DNA of 64,000 bases from NCBI GenBank assembly GCA_900708905.1, contig CAADRB010000004.1, forward strand, positions 2,669,685 through 2,733,684, in the 5' to 3' direction. The stretch's first letter is position 1, and the number at the start of each line of letters is the position of its first letter. The position numbers and the translations under genes were made by a program. Below, piece after piece: positions 28,701 through 40,208 of this stretch. Source of the stretch: Hymenolepis diminuta. Its lineage: Eukaryota; Platyhelminthes; Cestoda; Cyclophyllidea; Hymenolepididae. The notes under the pieces are model-generated. The model made no database searches. It saw only the letters and a program-made list of their open reading frames with translations, and had not been told where the DNA came from.

Positions 28701-30092
28701 TGAATTGATAGATCATACTGATTGAGAGAGCTTTTAATCAGCTTCGCAGTTCACAGAAAAGTTGAGCAGTTCCTGACGGAAGTGATTCAGAAAGCACGAT
28801 AAGTTAGATCAGCCAGATCTACTTAAAGGAATGATAAAATAGTACAATTATTTTGATGTCAAATGATATCTGAACGCTTTTGGGCACAGACCGGCGAAAA
28901 CTGGTTTGAAGTGACAAAAAGTCAGGCGTGTTTCCAAGTGCCAATGCGAGCTCTACCCCCCATCTAAGTACCCTCTTCGCGAATTCACCTGGTTGTCTAG
29001 ACATGACCAAACATGGTTCACCAACCAACTCTCAACTGTCAATCACGACAATATTCATGTGCGAGCTTGAGTGTCGACTTTCTAAAAAGAAGGCTCTTAC
29101 TAATTCATGAGTATTTTACTTTGGCCTTGACTTCTAATTGGTGCCTAGGTTTTCTATTGAATGGAATTGTCATCTCTTGGAGAGTATTTTCGGAGAAGTG
29201 TTTATATGAATCCTTGGCTGATAAACAAGTGGATGTAAACACGAACAGAGAAAACCTAATTTCTGACCATGCTCATTTGTTTAGATGACTAAACATACGG
29301 TACTTAAAAAACTTCCTTTCGGAGTAGAGATCTCAATTTAAACAAAATCATTGACAAGCTCGACAACTTCCGGCAGAGTCTGTCAATCCCACATAATTTC
29401 TCCTATCAGAGTGACAAGGTGTATTTCTTATAGAGGTCCATCAGTTGTTGGAGAATATGTTGTCACCGACCACAAGGGTCATTAACAAATAAGAATCTAC
29501 CAAAATAAGGAAGTTCATGTTTAATAAACATTTTTGGGCTCCTATGAAACATGGGTATAGCCCAGGTGTCATTAGGCTTTCCACACGTGTAATGATCTAA
29601 TTTTTTGTCAACACATCTGTTAGCCATCCCTATAATAATTTTCTTCGATAGATTGGGTGAATTGTGGTTGGGTCGAGAGTCAGTCATTTTGTCGGCTTAG
29701 TGGGAAACATGGGGACAGTAAAAAAGGGAAGGCACACAAATGACAGAAGTGGTATTGTTACACAATTCCGAAAGCCCAAGTCTCCTTTCTGGGCCCGTTC
29801 TAAAGTTCCGCACCATTAATAAGATATGGGAAAATGAACAGGACAAAAAGTTGAAATCAGCTATTTTTTTCAAAATAGGGTGAACTTACCCAGTGAGGTC
29901 TTGCATTGAAGTGGCAGAATTCATATGAATATCCTGAGGGTCTGAGACTTCATTTACGTTTGGAGAATAGCAACTAGGATTACTTGTGCTGTTATTACTA
30001 GTATTACTGCAGGCGTAGGTTAGGGGGGAATTTTGTTGGTGGTGGCAACTCGGAACGCAATTCATAGTAATAATTTGACGTTCCTCGTCCAT
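13711..30092 (-). CDS. PKNOX: PKNOX/PREP TALE-class homeobox transcription factor, nine coding exons
   Basis: Nuclear factor that pairs with PBX and binds TGACAG-type DNA (family knowledge). Exons: 30092-29890, 27816-27742, 27351-27054, 26980-26845, 23248-23127, 22974-22654, 17237-16990, 15838-15465, 14162-13711; GT/AG sites and phases agree throughout, giving 742 residues. The Meis/PKNOX N domain spans about residues 85-230 ([39 protein letters not shown]). The homeodomain covers about 363-425: [20 protein letters not shown], then [12 protein letters not shown] with the TALE loop PYP, and [16 protein letters not shown]. The ILQPML end and the downstream RFWPASL favour PREP over MEIS. Linkers and the 320-residue tail are Ser/Gln/Gly-rich; the protein is longer than vertebrate PREP1 (about 436). 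A 5.4-kb intron cuts the homeodomain before HPYP. A second ATG lies ten codons in. Confidence 0.93.
16041..16061. repeat. Copy 1 of a 21-base motif shared by two PKNOX introns
   Basis: GTGGC followed two bases later by GACCAACCACGGAA; nearly the same 21 bases recur at 23385-23405 (19 of 21 identical by eye). Flanks do not obviously match. Confidence 0.5.
18180..18700. promoter_or_regulatory. GC-richer intronic island, candidate regulatory element
   Basis: Inside the 5.4-kb PKNOX intron (17238-22653), this stretch is clearly less AT-rich than its surroundings and holds CpGs, a TGACAG half-site (ACTGACAGG near 18500) and GTCAATCA at 18616-18623, the reverse complement of TGATTGAC. Regulatory function is inferred from composition and these sites only. 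Confidence 0.3.
20991..21031 (+). other. G-rich tract with quadruplex potential in a PKNOX intron
   Basis: Runs of four or five G (GGGGAGGGG, then GGGGAGGAGGAGGGGTGGGGG) on the strand that is template for PKNOX, so the transcript would be C-rich here. Loop lengths of 1, 9 and 7 permit a quadruplex but are not tight. Confidence 0.45.
23385..23405. repeat. Copy 2 of a 21-base motif shared by two PKNOX introns
   Basis: Matches 16041-16061 at 19 of 21 bases. It lies in the intron 23249-26844. Confidence 0.5.
26280..26350. promoter_or_regulatory. Intronic PBX-PREP site with CRE and E-box, candidate PKNOX autoregulatory enhancer
   Basis: TGATTGACAG at 26301-26310 is exactly the decamer known for PBX with PREP/MEIS. 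Thirteen bases on is the palindromic CRE TGACGTCA (26323-26330), and ten bases further the E-box CACGTG (26341-26346). All three sit within 46 bases in the PKNOX intron 23249-26844. The sites are directly visible; enhancer activity and autoregulation are inference. Confidence 0.45.
28190..28370. promoter_or_regulatory. GC-richer island in the first PKNOX intron with two PBX/PREP-type cores
   Basis: TGATTGAC at 28246-28253 and its reverse complement at 28296-28303 lie 50 bases apart in a CpG-containing stretch within the 2.1-kb first coding intron. Could be an enhancer or part of an alternative promoter. Confidence 0.3.
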
Positions 30093-30149
30093 ATACTCAC
30101 ACAGGCACTAAAAATTTCTCACGACAGAAGGATGGATCGAGTCGAAAAA

Positions 30150-30400
30150 AGCTACTCCAAGCTACTGGCGTTTTTACTAATGGGCTTGTCAATCATGGCT
30201 TCAGCCTGGGCGCGTACATCGCGTGCGTGCCTCGCGCATTAACCAATCCTTGGTCACATCGACAATTGCCGGCAGTTCACTGGTTAATGTAGTCTGCACT
30301 AGTTGTCAAGATCTCAAGTTGATTGGTAGATGGTGCTAGAGCGAGCGCGTGCCAATGAAGCCAATTAACCAATCATTAAAAAGGCATTTTTAAGCATACG
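30150..30400 (-). promoter_or_regulatory. Probable PKNOX promoter region with five CCAAT boxes
   Basis: Just upstream of the PKNOX start codon the sequence turns CpG-rich (GGGCGCGTACATCGCGTGCG) and carries CCAAT at 30243, 30352, 30361 and 30369 on the plus strand and at 30326-30322 on the minus strand, plus GTCAATCA at 30188-30195. No TATA box is evident. CCAAT clusters of this sort bind NF-Y in animals (family knowledge). The transcription start cannot be placed from sequence alone. Confidence 0.5.
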
Positions 30401-32188
30401 CAGATATGGTTCAGCTTGATTAGAAGCCTTGCTATCAACAATGAATAGACAATTTTTATTTCTGGATTATGGTGGACGTATCTTTAAATCAATTGCTTAA
30501 TTTCTTTTTGAATACAAATATTTTGAAAATAGTTTTTAATGAAGAAATCTCTATTACATTGAAGTTCATATTCTGTTATTTTAGTTAATAGTAAACGCGG
30601 TACGATCATATAAGATTACTGTTAGTTAACAAATATTAAATATTTAAACATTTTTAAAATGCTAAAATCCAATTATTAAATTAATATTATCTGCTAATTT
30701 ATGTATATGTTAGTCTTTTTGTTAATTTAAGCTAAATCTAATTGAAAATAATTTTGTATTTTATATTTTTTTTAAAACCAGTCCGTTTGGAACCGTAAAG
30801 CTTACACTGTAGACAGTTAGGTGAAGTCTTAAAAAAAACTAACTTGAGTAAAGGAAAGGTGTCTTGGAGCTGGTCTAATGAGTAACCTACATTCTTTCAC
30901 TCAGAATTAACGAGAGCGGTTGATCAACCATACCACTAGAAGTGCAGTAACGGACGTTAATCTCCTGACCTTTAAGCACATCAACCACTGCGTCACCGGT
31001 GCACGTGCTCTAATTGTACTGATTACCCATGAAAATACCAAAAAAACGCTAGTCAGTTTTAAGCGTGAAATAGCATCTGAGCGCATGCAATAGAACATGA
31101 TCCAGCAGGGAATGGAATTGGAATGTTCCATAGGAACATATCTTAAAGTGTGAATGTTAAGCGCCTTACTTTATTTGAATTCTGAAAGTATTGAGCTATC
31201 CACTTTCTCTAGGGAGAATTAATCACTGTAGGATGTCGAAATCACAATCTTTATTATTTCAACTCTGCGTTTCAGTGAGTTTCTGCCTGAGATATTCACA
31301 GATTGGGCTTCAGTTGGTCATACCACTTTGGCTCATTTTTAGCTCAGACATGCATCAGCATTAGCAGCGGTATTTTAAATAAATCAAAGCTTGCTAGATT
31401 TAACTCAGGCCTTTTTTAAACTGTCATCTTTGTTAGGGAAGCCGCATTCTGGAGTCTCTCTGATGAATTAACCGCATATTCATATCTACCTCTTAATCAG
31501 TTTTCTCGCACCATTATTGACCATCCACCTTTGAGAATCTAATCCATGACCTCAGGTCAGACGGAGGTACAAACTAATCGATATATTGTCTTACCCTTTT
31601 TAATGATTTAGTAAAAATAGCGAATAAATTATTAACTAATTATTAACTATCAAAGGAGACAGACAACTGCAAGATAGCACATCAATAACAACACTTCCGT
31701 ATCAATTGTTATGAGTTCAAAAGTCATAGAATAATGAACATGGGTGTATAAGTGAACGGAATAGCCAGTCAAATTGCGTTCAACAAATTGGAGCAGACCA
31801 TGTAGAGATTTCTTTTCTTATATTTCTTAAATACATAATTGGTCCATTGAGATTTTTATATTTATAAACCGTAACATAGATTCGTGGTAACCGTATTTCC
31901 AATCTACTTTATCTGTTATCATGATTCGCGCTTATTGATATCTTAATCCACCTTATTACCGTCTTCGAAAAGTTGTGTATATGACTCACCCTTCTGGGTC
32001 TTTAAGCAGGTTATCACTTTCCTACTTTACTTAACGCATGCCACAGAACCACAATTGACAGTCGACTCTTAAATGCAGCATTCCCTCACCGACACTGTCT
32101 CATTCCTATTCGGAGAGTTTGGAAGGAAATTAGTTTTATAAGTTCACTCAATCTTATATTAAAATCTTCTGAATTAAGACATTTCTAG
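30400..32188. other. Very AT-rich interval, no gene seen
   Basis: After the PKNOX promoter the sequence is strongly AT-rich to about 30.8 kb, then a SINE-like fragment at 30.9-31.0 kb. No supported coding exon. Confidence 0.6.
30935..31005 (-). repeat. tRNA-derived SINE-like fragment
   Basis: On the minus strand GGTGACGCAGTGGTTGATGT (from 30999) resembles a tRNA A box; the B-box position is eroded. Confidence 0.35.
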
Positions 32189-35100
32189 CTGTACTTTGTG
32201 ATCAGAACCCAGGTCTGCCAAGTTAGCGATTTTGGGCTCGATATTCATAGGTGTACGCCCAGAGAGACACATAAACAAGCATACTGGTTAAAACTTGTGC
32301 AAGAGATGTCTAGCAGAATACGACAGGTTTCAGGATGCTCCTCCTCTGCTCAAGATAAAAAAGCTCTATTCAGCAGGTTTGTTATTATATAATGTTTCAA
32401 ATGACATTATTATTTGATAATTACAACTGAACCTATTTCTATATGTTTGAATTTTTTGGAATTCACAGAGATTCAGGACTCGCAGATTAGGTTGAGTATG
32501 TATGGGTTTCGGATCCACACCATATCATACACTGAGCAATTCAAATACGTAAAATATTTTATTTTAATACTGATTCCACTTTTTCTATCCTTGAAAGAGA
32601 AAATGAATTTAAGTTGGAAGACCGACCATCACAATTGTAGAACCGGTTATTAAATACTGGAAATCGTAGATAAAAATTTGCTCATCAGTCCAGGAATCAA
32701 ATTTTGAAATACGTATTTTAGAACGTAAATCATTGTGCAATCCGGATCCAAAAAATGAATTAGGACACATTGATACCTTCAATTTACCCTCAAGACATTT
32801 TGATCCACTCTCCCTTATCATTTATTTGACTTAATGTTAACCGGCTTCAATTGCTTCCTCCAATAAAAAATTTTACTCATTTGCCTTGCTGTTATAATCT
32901 AATAATATTATAATTAAACCATGATTAATTTAACTCTTATATCAAAACTAAATTCAAGTTTAATTTAAAATCAAATCGATAAAATATATAAATGAACGCA
33001 TCCAACTACAGATATCGATTTCTAGTCATAAGTCATTCTACAATTTGCAAATATGTACTTATTTTTTTTTTAAAAACTAAGCTGCATCAACCACATCTAC
33101 TTCGAGGTAAACTGCTTGATAACAAGTTTCCGCGCACGCGTCAACTTCAAAATCTTACTTCAGCGTGCTTACAGGTAGAGAAAATGTGCAAGAGAGCAAA
33201 TCAGCAATTCTGCAACTTTCCCAGTAGCTTTATCATTTTATGGTAATATTGAGTAGGTAGAGAGCTTATCGAGTTTATTAGTATGCGTAGTAATCAACGA
33301 ATGCACAGCTGAGCTACCTTTTATGCAATATCCCCCTCTCTCCCTCCCCCCAATCTAACTCAACTGATTCGCGACAGCACAATACCCCCGCCAGTTTAAC
33401 CAATTCCTGACTTTAAGCGTTATATTTTAAATTTTTACATTTTAAAATTTGTCATTAGACTATTAACTTAAACAACTAAATAATCCACAATTGTTGGAGA
33501 TTATTTGAGACAAGAGAGAGAGTAGGAATGCCCTGCCATGAATGATTTATGCAAAAGACAAATTTCGGAAGAAGGAATTGTTTAATGCTTATAGCGTTTT
33601 ACGCACACTTCATGCTGACTTATTCATCTGGTGTATTTGCCGCATCTGAACAATACTCTCTCATTAAAATAAAATATTCTAATAAACAATTTGTAATCAA
33701 TGAATGTTGGAGACTGGTTCAAACATCTGAATAATTCTCTATAGGATAAGTCCTAGCATGAAAGATGCCAATGCAAGATGGGGAACTCTAACTGAAGTAC
33801 TGCAAGCTAGATCTTTAATGACCGTAGGATGCGTCATAGGCGCAATTTCGCGAATAAGATAATAAATAGTATAAAAATTAATTTGAGAATCATGATGACA
33901 GATGACTCCGATCAGGAATAAAGTCACAGACTAATCGATAACTAAAATCCGGCAAGAATATACGAGCCAAGTGAAAACCACTCACATTAAATCAAATCAG
34001 TCTCTAATAGGAGTGGCTAAAAAAAATCAATAAGCGAATCACAGTAGCAAATAGCGTAGACGAAAAAGTCACAACATCTTCTTTAATACAGATTTTGCAC
34101 GGAAAGGAGCCTACCTTGAGTGAAAAATTCATTTCCGGTTGGTTATAATGTACCATTTTTCCAAAGGCTCGATTTCAGAATTTACTTACTTCCTATCATT
34201 TTGTTCATAGGTTCAATATTAATGCGATCATATCTCTATTTATTCAACTGATAAGTAATGGTAAGATGTGTTTGCGTTTTAATCGCCTATTTTCCTTAGT
34301 CAAGCATACACTACTACTGGAACTTTATAAGTACAACAGATTTATGCAACTGTCAATAATATAAGCTGATAACACTTCCCAAACTCATTAAGAAAAGTAC
34401 TCTTATCACTTGATTTGGATAGAGGAAATATCTCCTGCAATAGAGCCGATGGGAAACTCCTCCTACTGACTAGATCTAATCAGTGTAATTGGTCATTCGT
34501 GGTAGTGGATGAGTACCTGAGTTTCAATCTAGTAACTTTTGACTTAACAGACGAGCATTTTGGCATCCGCATAATTCGCGCAACAGAAATCGATAAGATA
34601 TTATGTTCATTTAGTTTATTTGTACAAAAGTTCACGTCAAACCTACTGTTTGGACAGAAAGTAAGTATTTATCGAGAAGAAAAGGGAGATGCCTTGAAAA
34701 TTTAACCATAGCTCCTATTGCGGATAGGACCTTCATTCATATAGATTTTTGGGAGAGCTTTGTAAGTGCCAAAAAGTTTAAGGCAAATGCGTGAAAATTG
34801 TTGTAGATGTTGGTATTCAAGATCAAAGGTTTGAGTTCATTTGATTTTTTTAATCTAACTTTTCATCAAGTTCAAATTCGTTTGAGTTCAGGAAGCATAC
34901 ACCCAATTCGACTAAGCATAAACGATTGGGTGATGGTGTCACTCTCAGTTTTAGGATTACAGAGCCGTTGGCTTTTATTCGAATGACTACCACGGCAGGA
35001 GGAAATTGATTTAATTTCACCATAACAGAGATCCCTAAGTAAATTCTAATAATATAAAGGAAATAAAAAATCCATTAGCTCTTCCTTTATTATTACCAAA

Positions 35101-35377
35101 ATAGCCTCTGCAAATGTATGATTTGTTACTTTTTTAAATTCCCAGCACCAATGGAATATCTCGCAAATGAGATTTAAATTAATGGAAAATATTTGCTACT
35201 TTTTTCGGTTATTTATAGTCAACAGCTGGAGTAAAATGATGATTTTCATTTCTACAGATTGCCGATGATAATATTGAAGATCTCCAAAATTCAAAGAATA
35301 TTTCTTCGCAAACTTTAAAACTTCGCAAATCGACTATTAAATTTTGTGGCATAATATTATCTCATAGTAACGTTTAG
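32189..35377 (+). CDS. Tentative three-exon gene fragment, possible secreted or CUB-like protein
   Basis: Exons 32189-32376, 34423-34660 and 35258-35377 join in frame (phases 2 then 0) and end in a stop; the 5' end is not found. Exon 3 follows a strong acceptor (TTTTCATTTCTACAG) and exon 2 ends at a strong donor (AAA-GTAAGTATT); the donor of exon 1 (AG-GTTTGT) is weak. Exon 2 encodes CNWSFVV followed by YLSFNLVTFDLTD, recalling the C-x-W and FDL core of CUB domains, but the remaining CUB cysteines are not placed. I do not recognise the protein. Exon 1 could belong elsewhere. It lies on the strand opposite one possible far 3' end of the 42-kb gene, so not all models here can be right. Confidence 0.35.
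32665..32875 (-). repeat. Dispersed repeat A, minus copy
   Basis: Shares GCAATCCGG, the conserved tail (GGCTTCAATTGCTTCC) and the TTTTGATCC block with the copy at 35.5-35.8 kb. Strongly diverged. Confidence 0.45.
33549..33734 (+). CDS. Possible small secreted protein, single exon
   Basis: A 61-residue frame beginning with ATG and a signal-peptide-like start: basic residues in KTNFGRRN, a hydrophobic stretch CLMLIAFYAHFMLTYSSG, then VFAAS as a likely cleavage site. The rest is unremarkable and no family is recognised. It might instead be the first exon of a longer gene. It ends four bases before an opposite-strand frame considered as a distant exon of the 42-kb gene. Confidence 0.28.
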   Translation: MQKTNFGRRNCLMLIAFYAHFMLTYSSGVFAASEQYSLIKIKYSNKQFVINECWRLVQTSE

Positions 35378-35489
35378 TCATCTCATCCCTAAGAAGTTAA
35401 AACTATGAGCTGCTAAATATAACGTAAGATCATTTTCCCTTTTCGTTCAATGGAAGAAAAATTAATCGATGCATTAAGATAGATCCTTC

Positions 35490-35790
35490 TTGATTTAGAA
35501 AAAACCGGCCAATAGGCACTTGACGTCGTAGACAAGCATTTGCTGCAATCCGGGGAACAATTTGTGAAATTCGACTTTTGGTACGTGAGCTTCCCATTTA
35601 GTAAATATAATACAACCGAATTCAAAAATCAAATAAAGTAAGACCCGAATGCCCTGAAGTTATCTTCATAATTCCTTTGATTTCATCCACGTTATCATTT
35701 TAAGGCTTTTTAATGACCAACTTCAGTTGCTTCCCACAGTTAAAAATTGTAAATTTTGTATCTTACTGTGAGTAATAATAAGATTAAATA
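35490..35790 (-). repeat. Dispersed repeat A, minus copy
   Basis: GCTGCAATCCGGGG, TTTAGTAAATATAATACAACC and CTTCAGTTGCTTCCCACAGT match, in order and orientation, blocks of the copy at 61.3-61.5 kb and the reverse complement of 43.2-43.3 kb. It ends near TACTGTGAGTAATAATA. Confidence 0.6.
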
Positions 35791-36339
35791 TGAAATGCAT
35801 AGATGAGTACAAAGAGTAAAATAATTTGCAAAGACATTTGAAACTTTTCCAGACGTCTAGATGTGCTCTGTGAGCATTGGACTCAACAGATGTCCAAATA
35901 ACAAATACAGGTTTTTGTAACTATGCTTCGGGGAACTCAATTAGCTCATGAAAATCAATGTCCATTTTCCAGGTGTCATTTGCCCAGTTGAAGGAACCGT
36001 CTAGGAATTCTATTATGGGAATGAATTTATGCTAGCTGCATTCTCAAAAGGCGGCTAATTAATATAGATTATAAAGGGTTCTGAGATGGAGAAAAACATC
36101 TGGTAGAGAATTGCCTTAGTAACAAAATCCTTGAGTGGTGCACTTTATCTCAAGTTGGTCTGCTCCTGACTCTAATTAAATAACGGTTCGACTCACAGAT
36201 GTTGAGCCGGTGCTGATACATGTAAAAGGAGTTTTATGAAGTATCTGCCGCCGAGGGAAAGCATTTCATATTTAGTAATATAATGACCTGCAACAAAGTG
36301 AAAATTACACTTTTTCTGTGTGAAAAAGAGATTCAAATC

Positions 36340-36480
36340 GGTCAACAGTGAGTCCATTAAATGGAAAAAAGGTTGGGGGTCGAAAAGACCCCTAATTCAT
36401 TTGATTTCTGGGTTCTGGTGAAAAATTGGACATTCCCAAATGTAAATTTTTGAATCGTCACCTGAATTACCGAACGAATT
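36340..36480 (+). repeat. Dispersed repeat A, partial plus copy
   Basis: CAAATCGGTCAACAG followed by ATTAAATGGAAAAAAGG parallels GAAATCGGTCGACAG...CAAATGATAATGAGG at 43.1 kb. Fragmentary. Confidence 0.35.
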
Positions 36481-37124
36481 CCGATGTACATTGCCTAGGT
36501 GATTAAAAAATGCCCCTTCAACTGATTTTTTCCTCTATGGTTGAGAAAACAGAATGATCAAATATGGTGCTAAAGAGTTTATATGATCTTAACAAAGCAG
36601 AACTAAGACAGCCGAAGGTTTATAGTGTTCACTCCAAGAGAAACATAATTATTTTGTCGATTGCCGTATCTGTATTGCGCTCAGGTCTCGGATCGATTAA
36701 CAAAGATGAGAGAAAATAACGGAATTGACTGGTAGCAGAAACAGATTTTTAATGGCATTACACCGCCCACTTCCCCAAACCGAAGGTAGAGGACCTACAG
36801 ATTGACACTTCATGGTAAGTGATGGCTTAAAGAACCCAAGTGGTCGTAGCTGGGCAGCAATTTCATACAGAGAGTTTAATAACAAGTTTACTGTGAGTAG
36901 TAATAGTTATCTTGTCAGCGAGAAGGGTTACAAAGTCGCATGTAATCGAATGAGTAGCGGTAAGAAATGAAGTCACACATTAACAAAAAATATTTATAAA
37001 TTCATTAAGGACAGTGCCGTTAATTTTAAAATTTTCTCAGTCTTTATCCCTTTTAAACTTAAACAACTCTGAAATGCTTAAAATAGGAATAAAGGAAGCA
37101 TAGCTTTTCAAACAATGAGAGACC

Positions 37125-37285
37125 ATTTGAAAGATCTTTTCATGCTCTCGTCTTATATTTTTAAATATTTTTCAACTATTACTTTTACTGCTTCCTTTTG
37201 AAGGTCATAATCGTATAAGAACTTTCCCTTCATTTCGAATCCCACAGATCAGTCTTGATTTTGGCAGGATTATAAGAAAGAAATT
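37125..37285 (+). repeat. Dispersed repeat B, copy 1
   Basis: GAAGGTCAT, TTTCCCTTCA and AGTCTTGATTT occur here in the same order and spacing as at 47.4-47.5 kb. Confidence 0.5.
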
Positions 37286-37599
37286 CCGTTATCCAACAAG
37301 AATTTTCATTTAGCCAATGGAGTTCACTTGTTGCACAATAAATAATTAGCGATAGAAACTATTTGGTCACCTTATGGGTAAATAAAGTCAGAATGCCACT
37401 GGAACTTAATTTTTTGGCAAAAATTTTGAAGTAGATGGTTTGTTTTAATGCAAATGAAAAAGAGATCAAGCAAGACAGTCATACATATACAATTGGGCCA
37501 TCTCAGCGGTGCATTTGCTTGATCTATTACAAATAAATGCCTAGATTTTGGAAAAATGAGTGAGTTATAGTAGTATACAGCCATTTCGAGATATTTTAA

Positions 37600-39400
37600 T
37601 ATTCAGCCGCGCATTTAAATTCCGCTTTACTTAATAATGTCAGTTTAAAGTAATATTACTTCTAAAATGTGGTGCGCTTTTCTGCTCGGTGGCAAAATCA
37701 ACTCGCTTAAATCATTTCGAGATTTCAGCAGCAGTCTTCATTGATCTAACTTAGCTTCAGAGTAGACCTTAATTAAGCAAACTTCTCTCACTATGAAACA
37801 CCCAGAAGGTGGTTATTCTTATGTGAAAATTTGAGTTACCTCTTAATCTTATATCACAACTTACAAGTACTGGAAGTCAGATTTGTTTCTGGTTTTCTTA
37901 AAGTGGTAGTTATGGAAGGTGACAGACCTCCTGGAAGATCTAAATTTGGATATAGTAATGCAGTAGCAAAGTCATGAAGACCTCCATAAAATTAAGAGAA
38001 CTTAAAAGACAAACTTTATTAAATTTATTATCCAAATGATGGTTAAAAGGATGCTGTTAAATTATCTCTAGACATGGGAAATAGAGCAGAGAAGACTGTT
38101 CAGTTTTATAAACCTATGAGGTCCCAGATGCACCATTTTTTCCCATCGATAATAGTTCGTAAAATGTGCCATTAAGAATGTCGAGGGGAACAATTATAAA
38201 TTCTTGCGAAAAAGTCTTCTAATAAATACTTTTAATAGCTTTTCATGAAAGGAGACTTCAAACTAGACATTCTCAACCATCTAAAACAAAGAAGATCACA
38301 AAGATAAACTGATGTTTTTAATTTTAGGAGTTCTCTTACATCATTTGGACAAACCAAGAATCTGAGTGAGTGGAATAACCTATGAAGATTTGGACGTCAG
38401 ATTATCGAGACCTTCAGGATTCGAATGATCGTGGGGTTATCTTGAAATGCATATGGCCCGTGCATTTTCATCCTGTCGATTGGGCAAGTGGAATTGCCAC
38501 TTTAAAGGCTTAACATATCCTTGAAGATCGTATAATGGAAAAGACATGACATACGTCGGTGTGGATCTGGATCAAATATCTCTCCAAAAAAGTATCACAA
38601 GGTTAATCGAGTGAGCAGGAAAGGTATCTCCTAAAAGCATTTCTGCATAACTACAAAGACGGAGACTAAGTCTATGGGCTAGGCTTTACAGAGAAGGTGA
38701 AACATTAGCAAAAGTGGTATTAAACTCCTATTGATTAAAAGTGAGTAAATCTGAACTCATTAATAGGCGGTTAAGATAACTTCAAGCTGATGTTAAACAG
38801 ATGTTCAGGAAGAATGAATGCCAAAGTTAGAGGATAAAACGTTATGAGAATTCTATTCCTCAAATGAGTGAGCATCAATCACTTCTGACTGGAAAAAGAG
38901 GAACTATGTAGGGTGGCTTCTCAGTATCATCGACTTTGTGTAACTAGTCTCCCTTGTCCACTGGATGAGTGTTATAAGAACCATATGACATAAGGATGGC
39001 TGCCAAATCAAATGAAAGCATGTTGAACAGATTTTCCTATGAAGAGGAAGATGATGAAAGGAAAGGATTAGTCTGAATATCTACAACTTGATAATTCTGA
39101 GGCTCAAACGGAGTAGAGTTCTCCTGATTTCGTGACTTGAATTTCTCCTATCTAAATACTCTACAACTCCCTCTTCAAATGTGGCCATACATCTCCTTTA
39201 TGAATTTTCACTTTCTGAGAGTTTAGATATTTCTCCAGGATGAGAAATTGTAAAGTTTTTTCGCTCTGTCAAGACAAATATAAAAATATATCATTCAAGT
39301 TAAATATCCGCTGATATTTAAACGAATTTAGCTTATTCTAGCTATTGTTGCAACGTATTTGTCACTACTCTATGCTAAATATCTTTTTAATGGCAAATAA
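37600..39400. other. No gene recognised
   Basis: A 1.8-kb stretch with no supported coding exon on either strand; it may be old transposon matter, but I could not assign it. Confidence 0.5.
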
Positions 39401-39499
39401 CATTTTAAAATCTATGACGAGGTGGATTAAAGAAGTCATTTTCAAAGTCCGAAAATAAACAGAGGAAGTGATTGAATAATCACATTGGGGCAAAAGAGA

Positions 39500-39890
39500 C
39501 GCACATTATTATCACGAAGAACTTTCCAGATCTTTCTTGTTTCCATGTCTCGTACAGTTTTCTGATTAGAGTAAACACTGCTTATTGATCTCTGCTATGG
39601 TAAGATGATACCAAAAAAGATCATACAATTCTGTACTGCTCTTTTGGTGCTGAAAGAGGAAATGACGGTCAATTAGCGCCACAGATTGTGGATAGCAATT
39701 TGATCAGTACTTGAGGTAGCGGATTATGAAAGGTGAATTTTGGAACTTGAAGCAGCGAACTCCCCATTAAGAGACTATTCTGCAACCTGAGACTGAAAAT
39801 CAAATGAGGAAACTCTTTTGACATTCTCTTTTCAACCCTCTCCCATAATTCGCAACTGAACTTTACTTTCCCGACTTTCATTGGTTTTAC
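39500..39890 (-). repeat. Dispersed repeat A, diverged minus copy
   Basis: GAGTAAACACTGCTTATTGA...CTCTGCTATGG mirrors the end of the 59-kb copy (ATAGCAGAGATG...TCAATAAGCTGTG). Confidence 0.4.
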
Positions 39891-40208
39891 GCTCTAAAAA
39901 ATTTTATAACGTCTCGGAATTGATGTACTTAAAGATAATGCACATTAAGCGTTTCAGAAATGTGGACACAGGCATAAAAGTACATTTTAGTAAAAGGATA
40001 GAAAGACTCGGTCGACGGGTTTCATTATTTTTTTCTTCATCTCTTCTCTATTCAGCTGATAAGAAGACATGCTGTTGTTTTCAATAAATTTTTACAATGA
40101 GAAATGTAAATAAAATATTTGTGAGAGGATAGAAAAAGCAAATATGGTAAACAATTGCGACTGATTGACTAGAGGTCCGAAGATTAATATAAATTAAGTT
40201 GAACTTAC

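Noticed and set aside
33739..33926. Minus-strand frame as the final exon of the 42-kb gene
   Set aside because: Phase 0 and a TTAG acceptor fit, but it would need a 6-kb intron spanning opposite-strand exon candidates, and a nearer phase-0 exon at 37540-37466 fits equally; left open.
36697..36885. Minus-strand 62-codon frame
   Set aside because: Bordered by the ACTGTGAGTA end of repeat A and without splice-site or start support.
39669..39881. Minus-strand 70-codon frame
   Set aside because: Falls in a dispersed repeat; a similar RLQNSLLM string occurs at 2.7 kb, pointing to repeat matter rather than a gene.
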